From: Nostoc sp. FACHB-152
GTDB taxonomy: Bacteria > Cyanobacteriota > Cyanobacteriia > Cyanobacteriales > Nostocaceae
Assembly: GCF_014697475.1 (NCBI RefSeq)
Contig: NZ_JACJRV010000008.1
Location: 124,001-188,000 of the forward strand
Reading direction: 5' to 3'
Length of the DNA stretch: 64,000 nucleotides
Position 1 is the stretch's first letter. Each line of letters opens with the position of its first letter. The translations under genes were made by a program, and so were the position numbers. Positions 27,380 to 36,538 of this stretch are shown here, in pieces. The notes under the pieces were generated by a model that did not search any database, had not been told where the DNA came from, and saw nothing but the letters and a program-made list of their open reading frames with translations.

Positions 27380-29623
27380 TTATCGAGAAGAACTTCTATT
27401 TCCTCTCCCATTTTGTAACACAACCTCTTTTCTTGATTTTTGAGGGCTAAAATATTCTGACGCATGGTAGAAATAATTGCTAGATTCATGTTTGTCAATT
27501 ATTCCATTCACCACTAAACCTAAGATATTGTGATTAGCTCTATCTAACATCTCTTGCAGAGCCGATGCACTGCTCGAATCAATCACACCAGGTCTGCTAA
27601 CTAATAAAATACCGTCAGACATTTGGCTTAAAGCTAGAGCATCAGCAGCTAAAAGAGCAGGTGGAGCATCAATAATTACACAATCATACTTAGATGAGAA
27701 ATCCTTGATTAAGGATGCCATCCGCTTTGAGTCTAGCAAAGCCAGGGGATTGGGCGGTCTAACTCCCGCAGTTAAGACATCAAGATTATCTATTACTTTA
27801 TTGACAGCAATATCAAATTGTGACTGGCCTACTAAAACTTCACTCAAGCCTGCTACATTTGTCAGTTGCCAGAGATGATGCTGTGAAGGAACTCGCATAT
27901 CTGCGTCAATGAGTAAGACTTTTCGACCTAATTGCGCGATCGCCGTTGCTAAATTTGCTGAAACTGTAGACTTGCCTTCCTTAGGCACTGCACTAGTTAC
28001 AACAATCGTTTTTACCACCTTATCAGAACTAAGGTATTTCAGATTAGCTTGAATCATCCGATATATTTCGCTAGTTAGAGAGTTAGGCATATCTCTAACA
28101 GCAATTTCAGGAGTAGTTAATTCTGTATCACGCTTGCGGGAGTTGGTTTTGTTTACAGACAGAGGAATAACCCCCAATAAGGGATATCCAAACGCTTCTC
28201 TAATTTCTTTAAGTGTTTTGAAAGATTTATCTCTCATTTCTAACAAGAGGACAGATGTAGTAGACAAGAATGTCCCAAACATCACTCCTATGACTAAAAT
28301 AATCAGTTTTTTACCTGTTACTGGTTGTTCTGGAACTAAAGCTTGAGCAATAATCCTGGCATTAGCTGTATTTCTATTTTCTGCTACTTGTAATTCTTGA
28401 ACTTTTTTCAGTAGAGTCTGATAGGTTGATTGAGCAACTTCAACTTTTCGCTCTAGTTCGCGCTGGGTTTGTCTTAACTGGGGTATGAATTTCATCCGTC
28501 TTTCGTAAGCAGCACGAGAACTATATAGAGAAGCTAATCTTTGGTTTAAGCCAAAGCTCTGCACTTCTTGTTGCAGAAAATTTTGGATTAGGTTTTGTCT
28601 AAGTTCCCCAATTTGCAGTAATCTCGGTGCAAATTGCGATTGTTGCCCAACGGTTTGTGTAATTTGCTGTTGTAGCAAGTTGTTGAGGTTAGCTTTTCTA
28701 GCTTCTAAACCTACAATTACAGGATTATCATCTAGAAAACGACTGCGTTCATTCGCTAACTGTCGCTCTACATCTTGAAGTTGTGTTAAAACGCCTTGCA
28801 CTGCTGGTGACTGACTCAGCGCACTTACAGCTAGAGCATCTTGGGAATTTAGCCCTAGTTTTTGTTGAAGTTCATTACTTTGAGCATTGACTTCAGCTAG
28901 TTGAGCCCTAATAGCATTAATCTCGTTATCTAAGTTGGCAATAATCCCTACGGATGACCTGGTTTCTTCATCTAAATCTGCAATGTTATTCTTCTGTCTG
29001 AAGACTCTGAGTGCAACTTCTGCCCTATTTACACCATCCTGAGAGACTGGCAATTGCCTTGCCATAAATTTACGAGTTGCTTCGGCTTCATTACGGCTAG
29101 CCAAAATATCATTTTCTAAGTACAAATTCATTACTGTGTTGACTACTGCTGCTGCTTCTTCAGGGTTAGTATCTTGATAACTAACCCGTAACACATCTGT
29201 ACCACCAATTATTTTTAGTGTTAGTTTCTTTTTTAGTATGTCAACTTCCAGTGGTTCACCGTTTTCATCTTTTAGTTGAACTTTATCAATAACTTGCTGA
29301 AGTAAAATTGGAGAAGAAATGACTTCTATCTGTGTATTAACAGGATTTTGAGTGGCTACTAAGCTCTTTAAATCTGGTGCTTCATCGCCTTCATTATTGT
29401 TAGGTAAAAGATCATTACCTACTACTTTAAAAGAAGGCATCCTGAATAAGAGTTTTCCTTCAGCTTCATAGGATGGCTTGGGTAATGTCGTGGCGAAAGC
29501 ACTGAGGGCGACTGTACCTAGAAAAATACTGGCTAGAGTTAACCAGCGCCGTTTTAATATCATGAAGTAACGACCAAGGTCTAAATCCAGGGATTCGTTT
29601 GATTCGATAATGTTTTTTGACAT
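27380..29623 (-). CDS. Wzc-type polysaccharide co-polymerase/tyrosine kinase
   Basis: A 747-residue inner membrane protein controlling chain length and export of exopolysaccharide. An N-terminal Wzz domain begins after the first membrane segment (about residues 25-50), a long coiled-coil region fills about 190-430, and a second membrane segment (LIILVIGVMFGTFLSTTSVLL) precedes the BY-kinase. The kinase has Walker A AVPKEGKST (Lys551), Walker A' VLLIDADMR and Walker B CVIIDAPP. The C-terminal tail has only three or four Tyr (NYFYHASEYF), a short cluster for autophosphorylation. It is the last large gene of the - strand exopolysaccharide block. Confidence 0.92.
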   Translation of the reverse strand: MSKNIIESNESLDLDLGRYFMILKRRWLTLASIFLGTVALSAFATTLPKPSYEAEGKLLFRMPSFKVVGNDLLPNNNEGDEAPDLKSLVATQNPVNTQIEVISSPILLQQVIDKVQLKDENGEPLEVDILKKKLTLKIIGGTDVLRVSYQDTNPEEAAAVVNTVMNLYLENDILASRNEAEATRKFMARQLPVSQDGVNRAEVALRVFRQKNNIADLDEETRSSVGIIANLDNEINAIRAQLAEVNAQSNELQQKLGLNSQDALAVSALSQSPAVQGVLTQLQDVERQLANERSRFLDDNPVIVGLEARKANLNNLLQQQITQTVGQQSQFAPRLLQIGELRQNLIQNFLQQEVQSFGLNQRLASLYSSRAAYERRMKFIPQLRQTQRELERKVEVAQSTYQTLLKKVQELQVAENRNTANARIIAQALVPEQPVTGKKLIILVIGVMFGTFLSTTSVLLLEMRDKSFKTLKEIREAFGYPLLGVIPLSVNKTNSRKRDTELTTPEIAVRDMPNSLTSEIYRMIQANLKYLSSDKVVKTIVVTSAVPKEGKSTVSANLATAIAQLGRKVLLIDADMRVPSQHHLWQLTNVAGLSEVLVGQSQFDIAVNKVIDNLDVLTAGVRPPNPLALLDSKRMASLIKDFSSKYDCVIIDAPPALLAADALALSQMSDGILLVSRPGVIDSSSASALQEMLDRANHNILGLVVNGIIDKHESSNYFYHASEYFSPQKSRKEVVLQNGRGNRSSSR

Positions 29624-29875
29624 AAATATATGACCCCGTGTATTGTATCTTGAGTTAATAACCGTTAAATTATTTATAATAGTGACTTCTATACTTAGAT
29701 TTCATCAATTTTGAATGAAATTTACTGCATGAAATTTGCTATATTTTTAAAGTAGTGTAAAAAATGATTATACCAAATTGTGTCATCAATTTAAGGTAAG
29801 AAGACGGAGACAGATTGGGAATAGTATAAACTGAATTAAGTAAAAAAAATATATAATTTGTAATTTGCAGTCATT

Positions 29876-31039
29876 TTAGCGTTTCGGCGCATTATCAAAA
29901 GCACGAGCGATCGCATTCCAGGCTAATTTACGGTGCATCTGAGTATCAAAGGGCAGAGGGCGTACAGCAGATTTATCCCGTCTAGGTTGAAATCTACTTA
30001 ACCAAGTATAGCGATCGCTTAGTCCCCAGGTAATAACTGCAATTACATCTGGTTCATCTAATATGGCTGAAAGATAATCTTCATAAACAGAGGCAACAAT
30101 GCGATCGCGGATAGCTATGTTTTGAGGTAAATGTTTGTCTATCACATCCATCTCTGTAACCATAATTTTCAGACCTAAATCGCTGACATTCTTCAGAAAA
30201 TTACGTAACCTTTGAGGATTAAAGCGAGTTTCATCAGCCAAAAGATGAGATTGTATACCCAAAGCGTGGATTGGTGTGCCTTTAGATTTCAAACGCTCTA
30301 GTAACTTTAAAACTGCATTTCTTTTAGCTTCATCTTTGGGTATGTCATATTGCAACCCGTAGTCGTTATAAACTAACAAAGCTTTGGGGTCAACCTCAGC
30401 CGCAATCCGAAAAGCTAAATCAATGTAATTTTCTCCTAAAAACTCTAACCAGGGAGTTTTTCGCAACCCATTCTGCTGTCCATCTTTAACCTTGATTGCT
30501 TCATTTACCACATCCCAGGAGTGCATTTGTCCAGCATAACGTCCTACAACCTGCGTAATATGTTGAATTAAAAACTGCTCGGCATTTCTCCTATTGACTG
30601 TCTCCTTAAACCAGGATGGTAAAGACTCATGCCATACTAAAGTATGTCCTCGCAAAAGCATTCGATTTTGACGAGCAAACCTAGCATACCAGTCACCCTG
30701 CTGAAAATTAAATTGCTTTGCTGTAGGGCGCAGAGTATCCCATTTGAGAAATCCGGCAACTAACATTTCACATTCTTGTGCTATGAGACTGCTTAATTTG
30801 GGATCAGATTGTAAGTTTAAGGTGCCACAATCTGCTCCAAATATTAAACCCTTACTAGCGGCTCGCTGTTTTAAAGTTCTTCGCTCATCAACTTTAAAAT
30901 CTCGTTTTGAATTAATCAGAGCAGCAATTTGCCAACTGTTACTGATAATTTTGATAATTTGTAACAACCCTGTAGTTGCTAAAGCTCCTAAGCCTAAGTA
31001 AATAGTCTGCCGCCTAGTAAGGGGTTTTAGAGTAGACAT
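29876..31039 (-). CDS. Family 10 glycoside hydrolase (endo-1,4-beta-xylanase-like)
   Basis: A 387-residue GH10 enzyme. The acid/base Glu180 lies in WDVVNEAI and the nucleophile Glu296 in VTEMDV; GHTLVWHESLPSW and GIQSHL are also typical. The N-terminus LTRRQTIYLGLGALATTGLL looks like a Tat or uncleaved signal-anchor, so it is exported. Embedded between glycosyltransferase and kinase genes, it may trim or remodel a xylose-containing sheath polymer. Xylanase activity has been reported with water-stress proteins and UV pigments secreted by Nostoc commune, which fits this neighbourhood. Confidence 0.92.
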   Translation of the reverse strand: MSTLKPLTRRQTIYLGLGALATTGLLQIIKIISNSWQIAALINSKRDFKVDERRTLKQRAASKGLIFGADCGTLNLQSDPKLSSLIAQECEMLVAGFLKWDTLRPTAKQFNFQQGDWYARFARQNRMLLRGHTLVWHESLPSWFKETVNRRNAEQFLIQHITQVVGRYAGQMHSWDVVNEAIKVKDGQQNGLRKTPWLEFLGENYIDLAFRIAAEVDPKALLVYNDYGLQYDIPKDEAKRNAVLKLLERLKSKGTPIHALGIQSHLLADETRFNPQRLRNFLKNVSDLGLKIMVTEMDVIDKHLPQNIAIRDRIVASVYEDYLSAILDEPDVIAVITWGLSDRYTWLSRFQPRRDKSAVRPLPFDTQMHRKLAWNAIARAFDNAPKR

Positions 31040-31043
31040 TGAA

Positions 31044-32165
31044 TTAATATTTATTATCTATCTTCACAAGACTCTTTAATGCTTTAGCTAACTGTAAAGA
31101 AAAAGTTTCTAAGTTATATTTTTCCTCCGCTAATTTCCGAGCGCGTTTGCCCATTTCTTTTGTTTCCTCAGGATGTTTTAGCATATAGGAGATAGCATCT
31201 TGCCAACCTTTAACATCACCTGGTTCAACCCATAAACCAATTCCCTCTTTTTCAATATCAATATTCGTTTGTCTATGCTTAGTCATGACTACAGCCTTGC
31301 CCATAGCCATTGCATCTAAGAGACTTGTCAGTCCATACAGTGGAGTAGTGTCTATCCTATGTGGAGGTATATACAAGGGAATAGCGATCGCATACGCCTT
31401 AGCATACTCTATCAATAATTCTTGCCATGACAAAGCTTTCCAAGCGAGAGCTAAAGTTTGTTGATTGCTATATTGAATCTTAACGTTAGGTGGAACAGGA
31501 ACTATAGGTGCAGACTTGCTAGAACAATATATGTGCATTTGACAGTCTATTTCATTAAAAGCCTGAACAATTGTATTGTAATCGCGGCTTTCGTTTCCTG
31601 CACAAACAATCAAGGGATATTCATAAACATCATTAGTGTTAAATTTATAATCATCATAGGATGGCAGATATGGCCCCCAATCTAATAGAGCTAATTTATT
31701 TTTATCAATTTTAAAATCGTCAATTAAGCGGTTTTCTGTACTCTCACTTAAGCATAAAATTTTATCGTGTCCTGCTGCGAAAAGCTTGAGTAATATATTA
31801 TTCAAAGCATTCTTTTTAAATGGACGTTCAAGCTTAACGACAAGTGGCTTTCTCAAAATTCCCAGAATGCGTAAAAATGCTAGAAGCAAAGTGCTGGTTT
31901 GGCAAGTTGAGTAGATTAAATCGTATTTATGAGCAATTAGCATGACTCTAATTTGTTGTTCTAAATCCCCAAGTTTAAGTTTTTCTCCTATCTTTTTAAT
32001 AAACGGGTATTTTTCATATGGCAGCAGATCAACATCAATACCGTACTGATGCAAGTGAGTCACCCCCCAAAGGTGATGTTCTGGACTCTCTCGTTCTTGT
32101 TTGTTTTTCCATCGCTCCCAACTACGATCAGCAGAAGCATAATCGAAAAGACATAATATTTTCAT
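31044..32165 (-). CDS. GT-B glycosyltransferase (exopolysaccharide)
   Basis: A 373-residue glycosyltransferase with the C-terminal half typical of the GT4 group (LIVCAGNESRDYNTIVQAFNE; LTSLLDAMAMGKAVVMTKH; then the short WVEPGDVKGW segment). The N-terminus ILCLFDYASADRSWERWKNK is unusual and it acts on an unknown acceptor. It lies 4 nt upstream of the GH10 gene on the same strand, so the two are co-transcribed. Confidence 0.8.
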   Translation of the reverse strand: MKILCLFDYASADRSWERWKNKQERESPEHHLWGVTHLHQYGIDVDLLPYEKYPFIKKIGEKLKLGDLEQQIRVMLIAHKYDLIYSTCQTSTLLLAFLRILGILRKPLVVKLERPFKKNALNNILLKLFAAGHDKILCLSESTENRLIDDFKIDKNKLALLDWGPYLPSYDDYKFNTNDVYEYPLIVCAGNESRDYNTIVQAFNEIDCQMHIYCSSKSAPIVPVPPNVKIQYSNQQTLALAWKALSWQELLIEYAKAYAIAIPLYIPPHRIDTTPLYGLTSLLDAMAMGKAVVMTKHRQTNIDIEKEGIGLWVEPGDVKGWQDAISYMLKHPEETKEMGKRARKLAEEKYNLETFSLQLAKALKSLVKIDNKY

Positions 32166-32231
32166 AAGTGTTCCTGTACTTAGCTGTTTTGAAACTATTT
32201 AATAAAATCCAGCATTGCCAGCATTAGTTAA

Positions 32232-32981
32232 TTAAGATATCCCCAAGCGTTGTTTTAATACCAACCAAATAAAAGTAGGATTACCCACAATATAACGCTT
32301 CCACAAACGCTGAGGCTCAACAATCAAGCGGAACAGCCATTCTAAACCTGTTTTTTGCATCCAAACAGGCGCTCTTCTCACCATGTTGGCTACTAGCTCA
32401 AAGCTTACTCCTATACCAACACTGATTGGCACCCCTAACTCTAAATAGTTAGCTGCTATCCATTTTTCTTGTTTGGGAGCGCCTAAACCTACAAAGAGGA
32501 TATCAGGAGATGCCGCTTTAATTTGAGAATTAATAAAATCTAACTCTTCTGGTTGAGACTCAAAACCGTAGGGTGGGCAGTAAGTTCCAACAATTGCTAA
32601 GTTTGGATGTCTAGCTTCAAGTACCTCCTTAGCTTTTTGGGCTGCGCCTGGTCGGCCTCCTAGTAAAAATACTTTTAAACCTTTTTGGGCTGCCACAGCG
32701 CAAAGTTTTTCAAATAAATCTGTCCCATTAACTCTACCTTGAAGAGGAGTTTTTAAAAACTTAGCAGCCCAAAGCAAAGATACTCCATCAGGCACAACTA
32801 AAAAAGATTTGCTATAAATATTGTGGAATTCAGCATCTTTTTGTAAGAGTAGAATATGCATAGCATTAGGAGTAACTACATATTCGGGTTTTCCTGAAGC
32901 TACTGTGTGTTTGACAATTTGTTCTATTACTTCGTCAAAACTATATTTATCAATTTCTACTCCACAAATGTTAACTCTCAT
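32232..32981 (-). CDS. WecG/TagA/CpsF-family glycosyltransferase
   Basis: A 249-residue enzyme of the GT26 family, which usually transfers ManNAcA or similar sugars onto a polyprenyl-linked intermediate. Seen motifs are TPNAMHILLLQ, VVPDGVSLLWAAKF, GRVNGTDLFEKL, FLLGGRPGAA, VGLGAPKQEKWI and PVSVGIGVSFE. I use the ATG at 32981 (MRVNICGVEIDKYSF); a longer frame would need TTG six codons upstream. It is 20 nt from the end of the upstream glycosyltransferase gene. Confidence 0.9.
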   Translation of the reverse strand: MRVNICGVEIDKYSFDEVIEQIVKHTVASGKPEYVVTPNAMHILLLQKDAEFHNIYSKSFLVVPDGVSLLWAAKFLKTPLQGRVNGTDLFEKLCAVAAQKGLKVFLLGGRPGAAQKAKEVLEARHPNLAIVGTYCPPYGFESQPEELDFINSQIKAASPDILFVGLGAPKQEKWIAANYLELGVPISVGIGVSFELVANMVRRAPVWMQKTGLEWLFRLIVEPQRLWKRYIVGNPTFIWLVLKQRLGIS

Positions 32982-33001
32982 ACCACACCTGACCTTCAAA
33001 T

Positions 33002-34069
33002 TTAATATGTAAGCGAACTATATATATTAGCTAAAATTTGGCAATAATTTTTAATATCAAATTTTTCAACGTTTTCTCTGGCAACTTTACCCAAAGAAAT
33101 TCGCAAAAATTCATTGTTAATAACTAACTTCATTGCATCTGCTAACTGTTGAATATTGCCAGGACTAACTAATAAACCATTTTGATTAGTAATAACTAAT
33201 TCAGGAATTCCACCTACAGGAGTCGCAATTACAGGTAAACCCCAACCCATCGCTTCTAGTATTGCCATTGGCAGACCTTCGTTATAAGAAGGTAAAACAA
33301 ATACATCTGCTTTTGACAATAAATCATCTCTCTGCTGAGAATTAATCCAACCTAAAAAAGTAACTTTTTCTTTCAAGTCAAGCTCATCAACCAGTTGTTG
33401 AGCCTTTTCGATTTCACCATCTCCTGCTATTATCAACTGAGATTGCCTTTGCTCATCATCGGTCAAATTAGCAAAGGCATTAATTAAATCAAATGCCCCT
33501 TTGCGCTGTCCAACTCGACCACAAAAAGCAAATTTAGTTTTAGCTTGATTTCTCCGATCTGGAATATGCTCTGGTAATTCGGTAGGATTAGGTAAAACAA
33601 TGACTATTTTTTTATTTAAGCCAAGATTGTTAACATAATAATCTTGCCAATTGTTTGACAGAACTATAAACCCTTTACACCGACAAAAAACCCAATTTAA
33701 AGCTTGCTGGGCTATTTTAGGCAGTTTGGCATAAGTAACATGGAACTCAGCACCATGTGCATGCATCAATACAGGCTTACTAAATATTAAGCTAACAAGA
33801 GTAAGAATTGCTTTGCGTAAAACGCTACCTCCATCTGAAAGATGAATATGGACGATATCTATTTTCTCTGTGATTAATTTTTTAATTAAAATCAATACAC
33901 TTTTAGAAAAAACCTTAATTCTATGGTTGATTGTACCCTCGTCATGGCTAGTAACATGCTGAATCTTAATATCAGAAATCATGTACTTAATGATTAGTTT
34001 TTCCACGGTTGCGATACCACCATTTTGGTCTAAGCTCGCACCAAACATTAACACATTAATTTTAGCCAT
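33002..34069 (-). CDS. GT4-family glycosyltransferase
   Basis: A 355-residue GT-B enzyme. The N-terminal NGGIATVEKLII loop and the C-terminal FCGRVGQRKGAFDLINAF, GWINSQQRDDLL and FVLPSYNEGLPMAILEAMGWGLPVIATPVGG (EX7E motif) are classic GT4 features. It probably adds a sugar to the growing exopolysaccharide repeat unit at the cytoplasmic face. Short spacing to genes on both sides indicates one operon. Confidence 0.9.
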   Translation of the reverse strand: MAKINVLMFGASLDQNGGIATVEKLIIKYMISDIKIQHVTSHDEGTINHRIKVFSKSVLILIKKLITEKIDIVHIHLSDGGSVLRKAILTLVSLIFSKPVLMHAHGAEFHVTYAKLPKIAQQALNWVFCRCKGFIVLSNNWQDYYVNNLGLNKKIVIVLPNPTELPEHIPDRRNQAKTKFAFCGRVGQRKGAFDLINAFANLTDDEQRQSQLIIAGDGEIEKAQQLVDELDLKEKVTFLGWINSQQRDDLLSKADVFVLPSYNEGLPMAILEAMGWGLPVIATPVGGIPELVITNQNGLLVSPGNIQQLADAMKLVINNEFLRISLGKVARENVEKFDIKNYCQILANIYSSLTY

Positions 34070-34085
34070 TGTTTGTTAATAAATT

Positions 34086-35336
34086 TTATATGAATTGTTC
34101 TTTTTGACGTTCAGGGCGCATTAATACAGACAGAGCGGCTGCTACATAAAGAACCCATAAAATATTGTTTTGCACCATCAAGAATGATTCACTCAGGTTG
34201 GACAAAAACATATAGATCATATAAATTCCAGGCCAAAAACATTCTGGTGTTTTGCCATAGCGTACCCAATAAATTGACCGCAAAACACTATATACATATC
34301 CCATAGCACATAATATTAGACCTACAAGCCCTAAGGTGAGCCAAATGTCTAACCAACCATTATGAGCAAACGGTGCTTTCCAACCAACTATGTTCCAGAT
34401 AGTTTCAGCTTCGCTACCTTGCCCTGCCCAGAATGCACCATAGCCATAACCCAGCCAAGGACGCTTCCAAATCATATCTAATACAGCAACCCACAACTGT
34501 GAACGACCAGTTAAATCAGAACTTTTATTGAAATAAGCTAGAAAGACATCAGCATTTGTTTGAATTATTACTGATATAGTTGTGCCTAATGTGAGCAGCA
34601 TAGAGATCAGTGGCACCATTTTATCAACTCGCAAACGTAATGCATAAAATAAAAATAATGTACTCAGCAAATTAAAAAAGTTAAATAGAGATGATGTTGA
34701 GCGTGCCATCAACAATATTGTTAGCGATAATCCCAATCCAATAGAGAAAAGTAAACGTTTTTCCTTATTATTTATAGCCTGGAGCAGAAACACCATAGAG
34801 GTGAGAACCATGACAATTCCTGTAGTGTTCTTATGAGGAAAAATTCCTCGCCACGCTCCTGCATGTACACCCGTCATAACGCCATATCGTGGCAATAAAA
34901 AGATGAATAATAAACTCAATATTAATGAGATACCAAATGTCCAACCTAGTATTTTAAGCTGCTGTTCTAAGGTATAGCGAGTTGCTAAATAAACTCCAAA
35001 TAAGCTTGTTCCTATTAATCCTATAATCCGCGTCTGTGTAATTGAACTGTTAACAGACCAGAATATAGATAGCACTGCTAGGGCTACTAAGCTCCAAATA
35101 AATTTATCTTTGTTAATTACATAAATAACCTTCTTCCAGCGCACAATCAATAATAGAAGCGTTATTACATAAATTAATATAAATAGTAGACGTACAGGAA
35201 TTGGATCAAAAGTTTGGGTTATTTTATCTCCTTGACTTTGACCTCCAGATAAAATTACAACGAGCGGGCCGCCTGCATAGTGTAATAAAGATAAAACAGT
35301 AAAAGCATGCTCGGCAAAGCGTAAAACTTTTGTCAT
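34086..35336 (-). CDS. O-antigen ligase/polymerase-like membrane protein (Wzy type)
   Basis: A 416-residue polytopic membrane protein with about 11-12 hydrophobic segments and a long periplasmic loop. The loop has RSQLWVAVLDMIWKRPWLGYGYGAFW and AHNGWLDIWLTLGLVG, typical of the WzyC/O-antigen ligase fold. It should polymerise lipid-linked repeat units in the periplasm, working with the flippase and Wzc encoded in the same locus. Confidence 0.88.
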   Translation of the reverse strand: MTKVLRFAEHAFTVLSLLHYAGGPLVVILSGGQSQGDKITQTFDPIPVRLLFILIYVITLLLLIVRWKKVIYVINKDKFIWSLVALAVLSIFWSVNSSITQTRIIGLIGTSLFGVYLATRYTLEQQLKILGWTFGISLILSLLFIFLLPRYGVMTGVHAGAWRGIFPHKNTTGIVMVLTSMVFLLQAINNKEKRLLFSIGLGLSLTILLMARSTSSLFNFFNLLSTLFLFYALRLRVDKMVPLISMLLTLGTTISVIIQTNADVFLAYFNKSSDLTGRSQLWVAVLDMIWKRPWLGYGYGAFWAGQGSEAETIWNIVGWKAPFAHNGWLDIWLTLGLVGLILCAMGYVYSVLRSIYWVRYGKTPECFWPGIYMIYMFLSNLSESFLMVQNNILWVLYVAAALSVLMRPERQKEQFI

Positions 35337-35492
35337 ATATTGGTTAATTTAGAGCATTTGCTAGTTTGATGATAAACTGCAACTGGTTAAGCAGCAATAC
35401 TTTGCAAATGCAAATCAGGCTGAAAGCAAGTTATTACCTTTGCTCTGATTTGATGGCAAATACTGCGATCGCTTAATAGAGAAACAATAGCA

Positions 35493-36512
35493 TTACTTAG
35501 TTATCATTTTTTTAAAGCTTTGCACTAAGGCGTTAACTTGCTTACGCACATCTTGTGGAAACAACCACATAACCAGATATAAAAAATAATCTCTAAGTCT
35601 AGGTTTGCCGAATTTGATAGACTCTCGCAATAGTATCCAGAAAGCTGACCGGTCGTTTCTACTAGAGGCTTCGTAGCAGGCAACAGTCATGAGGTAACTA
35701 GAATATGCTTGTGGCGTAATTAGGTGCTGAACTGATTTAATCCATTCCAGGCAGTATTGCCAATTACCCTTATTACTCAATCGCTGTTGACCGATATCTG
35801 AATGCCAATATGCTGTTGGTTCCGGTACAAACTCAATCCCTACATCTTCTTGGTTATTAACTTCAAACAGCCATTCCCAATCTTCATGTTTAGATTTGTT
35901 TATATTAAAAGGAATTTTTATCAATAATTCTTTTTTAGTAAAAAGCGTTGAAGTGTGCATAAATCCTTCTCCAAGAAATAGAGATTTACGCACAAACAGA
36001 TATTCACTTAGATGTTCAGTAGGCTCTAATAGCCTTCTTGGCCAGATAAATTCACCTTTTGGAGTGAATGCTACAAAGCGACTGGATACAACAGGAAATT
36101 TGAACTGTGAATTTTTTGCTACATCAATTTGAAGTTGTAGCTTTTGAGGCATCCATTCGTCATCATCATCTAAAAAGGCTATCCAATTACCTTTAGCTTC
36201 TCTAACCCCAGTATTTCTCGCGCCTGATGGGCCAACATTTGTTGCTAGTTCTATAACTCTCAATCTTGGGTCAGTTATCTGAGATAGTGCTTGGACTGTT
36301 GCTTCGTCAGGCCCGTCTACTACTACAATCACTTCGACAGTTGGCAGAGTTTGGGCTAATGCGCTTTTAACAGCTCTAATGACAATTTGCGGTCTATTTC
36401 TTGTAGGAATAACAACGCTCACTAGTTCTTGGGTATTTTCCTCTAGTAAGGCTAAATTTTGCTCTGTGAAATTTTCTGATTGCAAAAACTGAGTATTCAT
36501 TACTTTAACCAT
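35493..36512 (-). CDS. Family 2 glycosyltransferase
   Basis: A 339-residue GT-A enzyme. It has VSVVIPTRNRPQIVIRAVKSALAQT, VVDGPDE, GPSGARNTGVREAKG and the DxD-type LDDDDEWMP metal site. The C-terminal part has HEDWEWLFEV, a typical acceptor-side motif. The first 25 residues are low in conservation, and Met5 (36500) is an equally good start. It is probably one of the exopolysaccharide sugar transferases. Confidence 0.88.
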   Translation of the reverse strand: MVKVMNTQFLQSENFTEQNLALLEENTQELVSVVIPTRNRPQIVIRAVKSALAQTLPTVEVIVVVDGPDEATVQALSQITDPRLRVIELATNVGPSGARNTGVREAKGNWIAFLDDDDEWMPQKLQLQIDVAKNSQFKFPVVSSRFVAFTPKGEFIWPRRLLEPTEHLSEYLFVRKSLFLGEGFMHTSTLFTKKELLIKIPFNINKSKHEDWEWLFEVNNQEDVGIEFVPEPTAYWHSDIGQQRLSNKGNWQYCLEWIKSVQHLITPQAYSSYLMTVACYEASSRNDRSAFWILLRESIKFGKPRLRDYFLYLVMWLFPQDVRKQVNALVQSFKKMITK

Positions 36513-36538
36513 TGGGAATTAAGAGAAAGTTTTAGCTA

